The position numbers and the translations under genes were made by a program. Below the pieces are notes generated by a model. That model had not been told where the DNA came from. It searched no databases and saw only the letters and a program-made list of their open reading frames with translations. Below, piece after piece: positions 29,792-39,400 of a stretch of 50,571 bases of DNA (position 1 is its first letter; each line of letters starts with the position of its first letter). Origin of the DNA: a virus. The stretch is taken from the IMG/VR virus record IMGVR_UViG_3300037264_004382, positions 1 through 50,571 of that record; one strand, given 5' to 3'.

Positions 29792-31932
29792 TGAGTGACT
29801 ATCTCAATCTTACGAGGCGCTTTGTCGATCTTGGTCTCAATCTAAGGGACGACACCGATAAGGTTACTGAGGGGTTTTCCACCATCCTCAAGAATCTCAG
29901 CCCCCAGAAGGAGGGATCGAATAGTACCAGGCCTGGTAGAGCTTTGAACTTCAACACAGGAACTGGCCTTCCTATCCACACCATTGATAGGGTGGACACT
30001 ACCACTACCTTAGTGGGGAGTGGGACGCAGCTTTTTAGAAATAGCACACCCTACTCCACAGGTGGGTATAGTGGTAACCCGCTCTCTGTAGTGCAGGCAA
30101 AACCAGCAATTGGATCGACCTTCTGGTCGTATATTGGCGATAGCCTGCGGATGAGAAAGGTGAATGTAAGTGGCTCCGATCAGAAGTGGGGAATTGCCGA
30201 ACCAACGGTGGCTGCTACGTTTCAAGCCCTTGGGGCTGGAGACCTAGACTCAAGTGTCGCGGGGGCAGTTGTCTACGACTGGCGGTATGCCTACTATTCG
30301 AGTGTAACTGGCAGCGAGAGTAATCCTTCTCCGGTTGGAAACGGGATTTCTGTAATTCAACAAAGAGCCCAGGTTACAGTAACGGCCTCCACTGACCCCC
30401 AGGTAGACTGCATTAGAGTCTATCGAAGGGGCGGGACCCAGGTTACAACCTGGAGGCTCGACGTAACCGTGGGGAATATTAGCGGAAACCACATCACAAA
30501 CAACGCGGACTCCACTATTGCGCTCAATAAGGTAATAGGGCTTGATAATTATGTCCCATTTTCCTCCGTAGATAATGATGGAAATAGTCTAAATGGAGTC
30601 CCGATGCCCTACATCTGGGGACCCTTTATTGGTAAGTATCTCTTCGGCGCGGGAGACCCCAATAGACCTGGGTATGTGTATTGGACCAACTCTGAAAGAC
30701 CCGATACTGCGGATGTGAGTAATAATATTCAGGTAAGTGCTCCGAATAAGGGGATTCTGAATGGTTTCATCTATTCTTCTAATCCATTTGTTTGGACTAG
30801 GGAGAACCTCTTCGCACTGGACTTTGGCGGTCCACTCTCAACTCCGAAATTTGCCCCCAGAAGGACCCCCTGTGGTAGAGGGTTGGCTGCACCCTATGCT
30901 TTTGCTGTAGGACCCACCGTTGTGTTTCTTTCTAGGGATGGTATCTATGAGACCGACACTCAAAGTGAGGCACGTATACTCACAGAGTCTTCACTGAGGC
31001 CGATCTTTCAAGGATATCCTGCTGGTGGAATTTCACCGATTGACTTCGCCTTTCCTAGCGACATTAGACTGTTCTACACAGACCTTGAATATCATTTTCT
31101 CTACAAAGCTATCAGTGGTATTAGGGTGCATCTTGTTTATAATACCATCTATAAGAGGTGGAGGCAGGAGGTTACCCAAGGGTTTACGGAGACAGTGGTG
31201 GTACTGGATAAAACCGCGGCCACTCAATCCATCTATGTGGGATCGGGAGAGGGGAAGGTCTACACCGTAGCGGGGACCACTGACGATGGAGTGCCAATTC
31301 AATGGCAGGGTCGGACTGGGAGTGAGGATTTAGATAGAAGCCAGACGCTAAAGGAGTTTGGAAATCTCGTACTAGATGTGGATTCTCAGTCTACGAACAT
31401 TACTGTTACCCCCTATCTAAATGCGGAGGCAACAGCCCTCTCTCCCCTTACTGTGAACACCACCACGAGGGGAAAGAGCCCCTTGTCGCTTTCAGATACC
31501 TATGGGTATAGTATTGCCTTTGATTTTGTGGGTACAGGACCTGCCTCTCTATACACCTATGACATCCTCTTCAGATTCGATGAGGAGCAACTCCTTCACT
31601 GGGAACTACCAGCTACTTCTCATGGGTACCCCGGCTGGCAGCATGTTAGAGACATCTACTTTGGTCTCAAGAGTAATGGGGATATTACCTTCACACTCAC
31701 AGTGGATGGGGTAGCACATAGCTATGTGGTTCCTTCCACTGGTGGTAGGAGAGAGAAGGCTCACATATATGTAGATCCTGTAAGGGGAAAGATGTTTCAG
31801 TACAAGCTCGACTCGACTGGACTCTTTAGTATTTATGGGGAGGATTGTGAAGTGAGGGTAAAACCGTGGACTACCTCGCTTGGGTACCAGCTCATAAGTC
31901 CATTTAGAAAAGCGGATGTCAGGGAGGCCTAA
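29791..31932 (+). CDS. Tubular tail / nozzle-like protein
   Basis: 713 residues. N-terminal YLNLTRRFVDLGLNLRDDTD then LKNLSPQKEGSNSTRPGRAL is typical of podovirus tail tubular B-type proteins that bind beneath the adaptor. The middle has repeated propeller-like blades (FIGKYLFGAGDPNRPGYVYW; GPTVVFLSRDGIYETD; YHFLYKAISGIRVHLVYN; ATQSIYVGSGEGKVYTV). The C-terminal half is beta-sandwich. Likely six copies form the nozzle through which DNA leaves. Name by layout and context; no catalytic residues. Confidence 0.7.
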   Translation: MSDYLNLTRRFVDLGLNLRDDTDKVTEGFSTILKNLSPQKEGSNSTRPGRALNFNTGTGLPIHTIDRVDTTTTLVGSGTQLFRNSTPYSTGGYSGNPLSVVQAKPAIGSTFWSYIGDSLRMRKVNVSGSDQKWGIAEPTVAATFQALGAGDLDSSVAGAVVYDWRYAYYSSVTGSESNPSPVGNGISVIQQRAQVTVTASTDPQVDCIRVYRRGGTQVTTWRLDVTVGNISGNHITNNADSTIALNKVIGLDNYVPFSSVDNDGNSLNGVPMPYIWGPFIGKYLFGAGDPNRPGYVYWTNSERPDTADVSNNIQVSAPNKGILNGFIYSSNPFVWTRENLFALDFGGPLSTPKFAPRRTPCGRGLAAPYAFAVGPTVVFLSRDGIYETDTQSEARILTESSLRPIFQGYPAGGISPIDFAFPSDIRLFYTDLEYHFLYKAISGIRVHLVYNTIYKRWRQEVTQGFTETVVVLDKTAATQSIYVGSGEGKVYTVAGTTDDGVPIQWQGRTGSEDLDRSQTLKEFGNLVLDVDSQSTNITVTPYLNAEATALSPLTVNTTTRGKSPLSLSDTYGYSIAFDFVGTGPASLYTYDILFRFDEEQLLHWELPATSHGYPGWQHVRDIYFGLKSNGDITFTLTVDGVAHSYVVPSTGGRREKAHIYVDPVRGKMFQYKLDSTGLFSIYGEDCEVRVKPWTTSLGYQLISPFRKADVREA

Positions 31933-33009
31933 GTGGCAGACGGCGACGAGAGATACATACCTATCATAGAGACTACTGAGGAGGGGATAGTGAAATCTCC
32001 TTCTGTGAATGAGGCCTTTAGACAGGTGTTTCAGATTCTACACTACCTAGAGGGGAGGGTAGGACCGGTTACTGTTAGGGACGATCTGGAGATTCTGGGC
32101 TCTGTTACCCTTACAGTGGGGTCTACAACCCCCGATCCCTCCGATGATGGGACTGCAACTATTTACATGCACCCGGATGATGGGCTTCAGGTAAATCAGA
32201 ATGGCGGACCAGACTCGGAGCTGATAGGGTCTACTAACCTTAGGTGGAGCCAGGCTCCAAGGGTTGTAGTGAATGAGTTAAACTTCACAGACGCCTTCGG
32301 TGTCGATATATCCGAAGGCAATGGACAAGGGTCGATTTCCCTTCCAGAACTCGACTACTCCTACTCGGTAGTGACCTTCCTTGATGACTTTTTTAACTTC
32401 GACTCCACCAACTACACAATAGGCAGAGGGTGGTATACACCCGCGATTGCTAGAATTACTGAGGATAGTGGGGCCATTGCTGGCCATCCAGGGGTAATAA
32501 GACTTGCAACCGGGGCTGTGGTGAACACAGTAGCACACATGAGATGGAACAGAATCTCCTCTACCTCGATGGTGTTGTTTGATGATACCTTTAAGGAATT
32601 TAGCTGGGCTATGGCCCCCACTAGTAGTACTAATCAGGCGTTTCTACTAGGAATGGGCTCCTCCCCCAATGATACCTCACTCGACGCCGACCTTGGTCCT
32701 GAGTCTATAGCTTTTAAGTTCGATAGTTCAGTCTCCCCTAACTGGTTTTGTCAGACTGTAACAGGTGGTGTGGCTACTAATACCAACTCTGGAATACCAC
32801 TCGATCCAGATGACTGGATGACTCTGAGAGCGGTCAAGACCGAGACTGGGGTTGATTTTTACATCAATGGAGCAGTAACTCACCAGACCACTAATATACC
32901 ACTCAACAGTCAACTACAGGCTGCGTGCAGAATTGAAAACCTCACCGGTGCCAACAAGGAGCTTAGAATTGATAACTTTGGAATGCGACTCATTGGTCTT
33001 CCTAGGTAA
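31933..33009 (+). CDS. Tail fibre with lectin-like domain
   Basis: 358 residues, GTG start directly after the nozzle stop. Residues 1-40 are helical (SVNEAFRQVFQILHYLEG), a likely tail-binding N-terminus. Residues 60-120 are short beta repeats. Residues 145-355 (VVTFLDDFFNFDSTNYTIGRGW; ADLGPESIAFKFD; DDWMTLRAVKTETGVDFYINGAVTHQT; KELRIDNFGMRLIG) read as a concanavalin A/laminin G-like jelly roll, common in phage adhesins. Confidence 0.65.
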   Translation: MADGDERYIPIIETTEEGIVKSPSVNEAFRQVFQILHYLEGRVGPVTVRDDLEILGSVTLTVGSTTPDPSDDGTATIYMHPDDGLQVNQNGGPDSELIGSTNLRWSQAPRVVVNELNFTDAFGVDISEGNGQGSISLPELDYSYSVVTFLDDFFNFDSTNYTIGRGWYTPAIARITEDSGAIAGHPGVIRLATGAVVNTVAHMRWNRISSTSMVLFDDTFKEFSWAMAPTSSTNQAFLLGMGSSPNDTSLDADLGPESIAFKFDSSVSPNWFCQTVTGGVATNTNSGIPLDPDDWMTLRAVKTETGVDFYINGAVTHQTTNIPLNSQLQAACRIENLTGANKELRIDNFGMRLIGLPR

Positions 33010-33039
33010 AAGGGTGATCTGGATTGGTAGATAAAGTGC

Positions 33040-33068
33040 TTGCATCTTTAGAACTTACGTGTTATCAT
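33040..33068 (+). promoter_or_regulatory. Extended -10 promoter
   Basis: TTGCAT (33040-33045), 17-nt spacer, TATCAT (33063-33068) preceded by TGT. It lies in an 80-nt gap, and the next gene has a TTGGAGG SD. It defines a late unit: S74 fibre, membrane virion protein, ejection protein. Confidence 0.65.
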
Positions 33069-33090
33069 ATGACCAGCTCTTGGAGGCCTA

Positions 33091-35316
33091 ATGCCCGACT
33101 ATAACATGCCCCAGTACCCAGGTTTGGACATCGTAACTGGGACCTATATTGGGCCAAACGGGCAAAGAATCCCCCTTAGCTCCCAAGATTGGCTCAATGT
33201 AAAGAGCTTTGTAGGATCGCAAGGAGGGGATACTTCACAGCTTGGTGTTGAGGATAAGGGGGGCATACCTCCTGGTGGCCAGCCTCCTCCTGGCCAACCT
33301 CCTGGTGGCCAGCCTCCCCCTTATGCACCTCCTCCTCCTGTCACGCCTCCTCCTGGTACAACTCCTCCTGTCACGCCTCCTCCTGGTGATCCGCATTATC
33401 AGCCACCAGATCTGTCGTCACCTCCACCTCCTCCTGGTGGCTACCCTCCTGGCTACCCTCCTGGTGGCTACCCTCCTCCTGTTACGCCTCCCTCAGGTCC
33501 AGGAGCCCCCGGCCAACTGCCACCCCTGAACATGGAGGCCTTTAGCGCACTACTTGCCCAGCTTGTTAAATCAGGGGAGATGGACGTTTACACCCAGCAA
33601 AACCTCCTAGCCGAGCACAAGCTTGGTGCCGATCAGTACCAGCAAAGGAAGAACTATCTAGACCAGCTCTATGGTGGAGATGTCCTTGGTGTTCAATTTG
33701 ACCAGCTCCCCACCCTTGCTCAGTATGTGAATGAGGTTGGGATAGGGAGTCCCCAGTCACCCACCTCTTCTTATGGAACGGGCGGGCAGGGGGGAACGGG
33801 GGGAGGTGGATTTCTGCCTCAACCTGGTAGCTCCACCACTGTGTATCCCGAGGGTACTGGACCCGGGGCAGGGTCTTATCAGATCGGGCCAGGTGGAGTC
33901 ATTTCCAATTGGCAATACCACAAAGATCAATATAGACAGGGTGCTACTACTGCACAGCAGGGTATTAAAGACGAGGAGGGCCAGGGCCGAAATATCAGAA
34001 ACCTCATGGGTGATGATGCAACGGGGGATCCCGGATTCTGGGGGTTCTTTGGAATGCGGGCGCGGCCTACCTATGACTATAGAGTGGTCGATGGTCAGAT
34101 GCAATGGAGACCTAAGAAGGGTCAGACTGACCGTATTGAAGCTGGGGGTGGTGAGAGAAAGTGGGAGAATGTTCCCGCTAACCAGCAAAAGGCCTATGAG
34201 AAGATGCAGGCCTTTAGGGAGGCAAATCCTGGAGCCTCTGCCGGGACCTTCCTCGCAGATAAGGGTCTACAACAGGCCCTAAGTAAGGAAACCTATAGGG
34301 GAGACATGCAACAGGTAGGTGGGGATAATCAGAACCCCATCTGGTTCAGCCCTGGGACTGGCCTCTACTATAATAAAAATGGCCAACAGGTTTCCTTTAA
34401 TGGGTCTACTGTCGAGAGCGGTCCCTACACTGTGGGTGGTATAAATGGTACCACATACACACCACCTGCTGGGGTTGATGTATCTTCACCGTATGATGGT
34501 TCTCCGATGGCGGATAGGGCAACAGGACCAAGTGGTCAGGCAGGTAAGGTAGGCTCTGGTGGGTTTCATATGCTCGCCAATGCCTATAATCCGACCAATA
34601 ATAGAAGCTGGGGCCTCCTCGCCGCTCCTGCCTCACAGATTGCAGGTGGATACGATGATCTTGAAAAGCAGATCATGGAGTCTATGCCTGCTGGGGGAGA
34701 ACGTGATAGGGCTATAGCTGAGGCTAGACAGGCTAAGTTTGCTGGGGTGGCCGGGCTCAAGCAGAACCTTGTAAATGATGCTACTAGGTACATTAGTAGT
34801 GGTACTATTCCAACTGCGGCTTCGTATACGGGTGCGGCTGGAACTGGAGTGGGTGGGATCAACCAACAGGGATCTAATATAAATCAAGCAAATGCCATTG
34901 CTAATCAGTATGACCTTGGCCTTAGGGGTATTGATGCAGGTATTGACCAGGCTGGCTCGAATCTTTGGGGAAGTGTGTTTGGTGCCCTTGGTACTCTTGG
35001 CAGTGCTGCCATTTTCGCATCCGACATCCGTGTCAAGGAAGACATAAAAGAGCATGAACCTGGCCTTCTAGAGCTGGCCAAACTTAAGACCTATGACTGG
35101 ACCTATAATGGAAAGGGTGACTCCACCAAGGGTGTAAAGATGAGCGGCGTGATGGCTCAAGAACTAGAAAAGATCATCCCTGAGGCGGTAACCAAGAGGA
35201 AGACCAAGGACCTCGACGACATGCGAATGGTAGACTATAGCTCCCTCCTCGCCACCACTATCAATGCCGTGCAAGATCTTGACAAGAAGGTCAAGAAGCT
35301 GGAAAGGACCCACTAA
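33091..35316 (+). CDS. Virion protein with C-terminal S74 chaperone domain
   Basis: 741 residues. Residues 50-150 are a P/G/Q/Y-rich tract (GGQPPPGQPPGGQPPPYAPP type). The middle (residues 150-640) is Gly/Gln-rich and mixed, with a Trp-rich part. From S644-D645 (SDIRVKEDIKEHEPGLLELA ... MSGVMAQELEKIIPEAV ... VDYSSLLATTINAVQDLDKKVKKLE) it is an intramolecular chaperone of the peptidase S74 family, which folds fibre trimers and then cuts itself off at the SD junction. The start has an excellent SD. The chaperone marks it as a fibre or spike, although the body lacks a clear beta-helix. Confidence 0.75.
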   Translation: MPDYNMPQYPGLDIVTGTYIGPNGQRIPLSSQDWLNVKSFVGSQGGDTSQLGVEDKGGIPPGGQPPPGQPPGGQPPPYAPPPPVTPPPGTTPPVTPPPGDPHYQPPDLSSPPPPPGGYPPGYPPGGYPPPVTPPSGPGAPGQLPPLNMEAFSALLAQLVKSGEMDVYTQQNLLAEHKLGADQYQQRKNYLDQLYGGDVLGVQFDQLPTLAQYVNEVGIGSPQSPTSSYGTGGQGGTGGGGFLPQPGSSTTVYPEGTGPGAGSYQIGPGGVISNWQYHKDQYRQGATTAQQGIKDEEGQGRNIRNLMGDDATGDPGFWGFFGMRARPTYDYRVVDGQMQWRPKKGQTDRIEAGGGERKWENVPANQQKAYEKMQAFREANPGASAGTFLADKGLQQALSKETYRGDMQQVGGDNQNPIWFSPGTGLYYNKNGQQVSFNGSTVESGPYTVGGINGTTYTPPAGVDVSSPYDGSPMADRATGPSGQAGKVGSGGFHMLANAYNPTNNRSWGLLAAPASQIAGGYDDLEKQIMESMPAGGERDRAIAEARQAKFAGVAGLKQNLVNDATRYISSGTIPTAASYTGAAGTGVGGINQQGSNINQANAIANQYDLGLRGIDAGIDQAGSNLWGSVFGALGTLGSAAIFASDIRVKEDIKEHEPGLLELAKLKTYDWTYNGKGDSTKGVKMSGVMAQELEKIIPEAVTKRKTKDLDDMRMVDYSSLLATTINAVQDLDKKVKKLERTH

Positions 35317-35318
35317 AA

Positions 35319-36401
35319 ATGCCCACCTACATTGACCCCGTAAGTGGAGAGGTTATCGAGGAGCCTGAGGGACCTCCGCCACCTAGCTTGGTTAATCCTT
35401 ATGTAAACATGCCAATGCGACCACCTACCTCAGATCAACAGTGGCTTGTTGATAATCCAGGAGGTGAGGTGGTCCAGGCTGAACTGCCACCTGGCTATAG
35501 TAATGAAATGGGCGCACCCCCTGAGATGATGGGGATTAAACAGGCCCCGCAAGCCAAGCTTGGTAAGTGGTCGGGTATTTTGCCTCTTCTCATTGGTGGC
35601 GTAGGTCTTGCCCTTAGTGGAAAGCATAAAAATCTCGGCGCTGCCCTGGGCGGATTTGCTAAAGGTTTCGCTGACAGTAGGCATCAACAGCTTATGAAGA
35701 CAAGGGAGAAGGACTTCGAGATGGAGCAGTTTCAAGTCAAAGAGGCCCATGATTTGGTAGGGGAACTTGAGGGCTTTAACCTCGACAAGCTAGTAGGGAA
35801 AGCTCCCAGGGGAATTCTCGAAGGTATCCAGACTCTCTCCCAGAAATACAATGAAGCTCTCACAAATGATGGTGGAGAGGGACCTGGAAAGGTGAGCGCG
35901 AAGGAGGCTACAACCCTTCTAGGGTATGCTGCTCCCCTTCGCTCCTATATAAAGGACTTCAAGGCTGCCGAAGAGATGGAAAGAGTGAAGATGATTGGTG
36001 ATGAGAAAACGGCCCAGGCGCTCTCCATGGAGACGGCCATTCGCGGACTTGGTGTAAGTCCTACCGATCAGGCCGCAATTGCTGGAAGAGGGCAGGTAAG
36101 CGCGGAGGACAATGCAAGGGCTCTTGAAGTTGCTAGGATCAATGCTAATAAGCCGCAGAGGCCCCACCGACCACCCAATCCACCTGACCCTGTAGCACAG
36201 GCGGTGAAGGTGGGTAAGTATCTCAAGGAGGTGGGCTTTATTCCTGGCACACCTGAGTTTATAGAGGCATTCAAACAGGGTATGCGCGGGGAGCCTATTA
36301 CTGTATCACCACCCAACAAACGAAGAGGTGGACCTTCCATTCCTGTTGGCACTACCCAAGATGGTCGTAGTGTTACCTACAATGGTGTCCCGGTCCAGTA
36401 G
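35319..36401 (+). CDS. Internal virion/ejection protein with membrane segment
   Basis: 360 residues, ATG 3 nt after the fibre stop. N-terminal 75 residues are Pro-rich. SGILPLLIGGVGLALSG and LGAALGGFAKGFADS form a hydrophobic hairpin around 90-120. A long charged helical region follows, with REKDFEMEQFQVKEAHDL and GYAAPLRSYIKDFKAAEEMERVK. The C-terminus is Pro-rich and basic. Membrane hairpin plus helices is typical of podovirus ejection proteins that help build the trans-envelope channel. It precedes the giant internal protein, as in other phages. Confidence 0.6.
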   Translation: MPTYIDPVSGEVIEEPEGPPPPSLVNPYVNMPMRPPTSDQQWLVDNPGGEVVQAELPPGYSNEMGAPPEMMGIKQAPQAKLGKWSGILPLLIGGVGLALSGKHKNLGAALGGFAKGFADSRHQQLMKTREKDFEMEQFQVKEAHDLVGELEGFNLDKLVGKAPRGILEGIQTLSQKYNEALTNDGGEGPGKVSAKEATTLLGYAAPLRSYIKDFKAAEEMERVKMIGDEKTAQALSMETAIRGLGVSPTDQAAIAGRGQVSAEDNARALEVARINANKPQRPHRPPNPPDPVAQAVKVGKYLKEVGFIPGTPEFIEAFKQGMRGEPITVSPPNKRRGGPSIPVGTTQDGRSVTYNGVPVQ

Positions 36402-36407
36402 TTAAGA

Positions 36408-39400
36408 ATGGGTCAGATCACCGTCACTGGAAAGGATGGCGGGGTCCAAACTTTTGACTGGGCCTCTCCACAACCACCTACTATCGAGGAGGTCGAAAAG
36501 CTCATAGCAGGTGGGCAGGGTGGATACTCCTTTCTAGAGCAGCTAGGTGGGGCTGCTAACTATGCGATGGACAATAAGTGGGAGGTGGCCAAGGGGGCGT
36601 GGGATGCCGGAAAGAGTATGCTCTCAGCCCCCTTCGAGATGGGGGCGATTCCCCTTTCAGCAGCAGGACATGCAGGACTCTCAGCAGTGGGGATACCTGG
36701 TGAGTCCTATGGAGAGCAGGTAGAAAATCTACCTCCTGGTCTTCTAGAGTCTGCTGGTAAGATTCTTACAGGGCCAGCCGGATACGCATTTCCAAATGTA
36801 GCTAAGGGACTGGGAAAGTATGCAATGAACCAGCTCCCCTATGCACCTGCTCTCCTTCTTGGCGGTGGTCCTAAAATAGCAGCCAAGGCAATGGCTACTT
36901 TCTTTGCAGTCACTGGTATCGAGGCTGGGTCAGAACAAGGTCAGGCAGCTTGGGCAAACTTCGAGAAAGAGGGGCTCACCCCCACCACCCAGGATATGAT
37001 AGGACAAGCTCTTGGCGGCTCCGCGATGGGGGCAGCGGGGGTGGCAGGACTGAGGCAGGCCTTTCAGAAAAAAAGGAAGCCGATTACCCCTGTAGTAGCC
37101 ACTCCTGAGGAGGTAACCACCCCCAATCAACTAGTCGATGAAATAGAGTTTACTCCACCTAAAGTCCCCATAGAGAAGCAAATTCAAGAGAGATTTGACA
37201 GGGAGCTTAGTAAGAAGGGGGAACTTAGTAAGAAGGACCCACTTCCTGATCTTCCAGAAGAGTTTACTGGCTCTGAGACCCTTTCCTCTAAGACTCCTAC
37301 ACCTGCTCTTCCTTTCTTCAGGGGGATCATAGACAGGCTTACTGGGAATCAAGTGGAAAAGGCTCTCAAAGAATTTGCCGATAGCCCCGACGCAGCTATT
37401 ATAACAGCATGGCAAAGGAGTGTTGCTTGGAGAATCCAGCAAACTCTGGAAGCCTCTGGGTTGTTGGTGGGTCAGCAGGGTACAAGACTCAGGGCCAGTA
37501 AACATGAACTTGAGTATAAGGCTCGAACATATGCCTACACTCGGGGAGTGAAAGTTAAATACAACCCCATTACCATCTTCGCTGAAATGTACAGAGATGC
37601 GACATCATTGAACACTAGACAAGTGGACAGTCATGGCCGTGTATCCTCGACTAGTGGTGCAAAGCTTCCTGCAAACTACTTTGAAGGAGTCTGGGCAACC
37701 AAAGAAGCCTTCATTAGTGACTTCATTCATAGAAACATCGCCGTAGTCCTGCATGAGATGGTCCACGTTGCCGATCATAAGACCGCGCACGATATGACTG
37801 GAGGGGGCGACCGCTTTGCCCAACTTCGCAGCCGCTTTGAGAGTGTAATAAAGTCAGACATCTATGATAGAATGGTCAAGGATGCACATGACCTTGGGAT
37901 TGGGGAAATATTTGAGGAGGTTAGAAGTGTTACCAGAAAGGTCGAACCAGTTGGATCCAAGTATCTTGATCGCCTATTTGAAGGGACTGAAGAACTCCCC
38001 GCAAGTGGCAAAGGACCTCGCCATGTTAGAGAAGGAGTACCCACTCCAATTGAGGTCGGAAGAGGAGATGACTCCGCTGTATTAGCTAGTAAGTTACCAC
38101 CTGAAGAGAAACCTCTGGGGGGAAATCGAGAGAGCCTTGAAATGGGTGAAGCTCCCCCCACTAAGAAACCCCCCCACGTAGAGAGAGAGGGACCATTTTC
38201 TGAAACCTCCAATAGCGAGCTTGAGGCTCAGAAGCAGCTTTTCCTCGGCCAGGTGGCAAAAGGCCACACCGAGGGTGGGTCGGCGGATGCCATTTCTAGA
38301 ATAAGGGAAGAGCAGGCTATTAGAGCGGCTGAAGCCTTGGGTGGTGGGGTTACACAGGAGCGAGCCCTTAACATCATAGATGGTGTAATAGCAGGTAGGA
38401 TTGACTATACCTACAAGGCAATAAAAGAGGCTGCACTGACCCTCACCGGCAGGGCGCAAAAGGGTCCCCGCACCCAGCGAATAATCAATGCAGTAATCGC
38501 CGATCTCGAAACTAGAGGGAAGAAAATAGGTGGTAACCCCGAAGAGGGGTCTATCAGCCTTCAGGCCATCACCGCTCCTATCAGGGCAGTAGGGTCTTAT
38601 GGTAGGGCTCTTGTCACTACCCCAGGCGAGACTCTCCGCTCCACTGAACAGACCATGAAGACCATCGACCTTGCCTCCAGGGCTTCCCAACTAAAGACCA
38701 CACTCAACAATATCTTGTATAGTAAAATTCTCTCTACACAAGAGCTAGTGGCGGATGTCTTTAAGTCGGGCCTTGGTAACAAAGAGGCTAAGAGTAGGAT
38801 GGGAGCTAGGGGAAAGTTGTGGAACATCCTGGACAAGAAGTCCACTATTGATCTCGTTTCCCTTTTCGGAGATAGCCTTGAGGCGTTGAATCCATCACTG
38901 GCGGGAAAGCTTGCAAAGGGCGGGACCTCCATGGAAGTGGGGGCTCTTCAGGAAATTACTAGACAAAACCTTTCAAAGGGAAACCAGGAGAGACTCTGGC
39001 ATCTTACCGGAACTGGGACAAAAACTGGTGGCAATCTTACCTCAACTGAGAGAGTCTCCCAGAAGCTCATGATGGCCTCTCTTATCCATGATAGAGTGTC
39101 GAGGGTTGCCCAGATCTACCTACACTTAAAGCCCTTCATGGATAGGGTGGGGGTTCACTCCTTTGAGGAGCTTAAGACATTAGCCACCCAACAGAAAGGC
39201 AACCTCGACTTTGAAAGTGCCCTCCAAGATGCAGTGAGCGATTCCTCGAATATTGCCCTGAGACGCTCCTACGCAGCACAGGCTCCTACTAAGTGGATGA
39301 AGAAGGGGATCGAATTCCTCGATAGGCTCCCACTTGCCTGGATTGCCATGAAGTACAATAATGCCACCTTCGCCAATGGAATGATGGGACTTCTTGAGAG

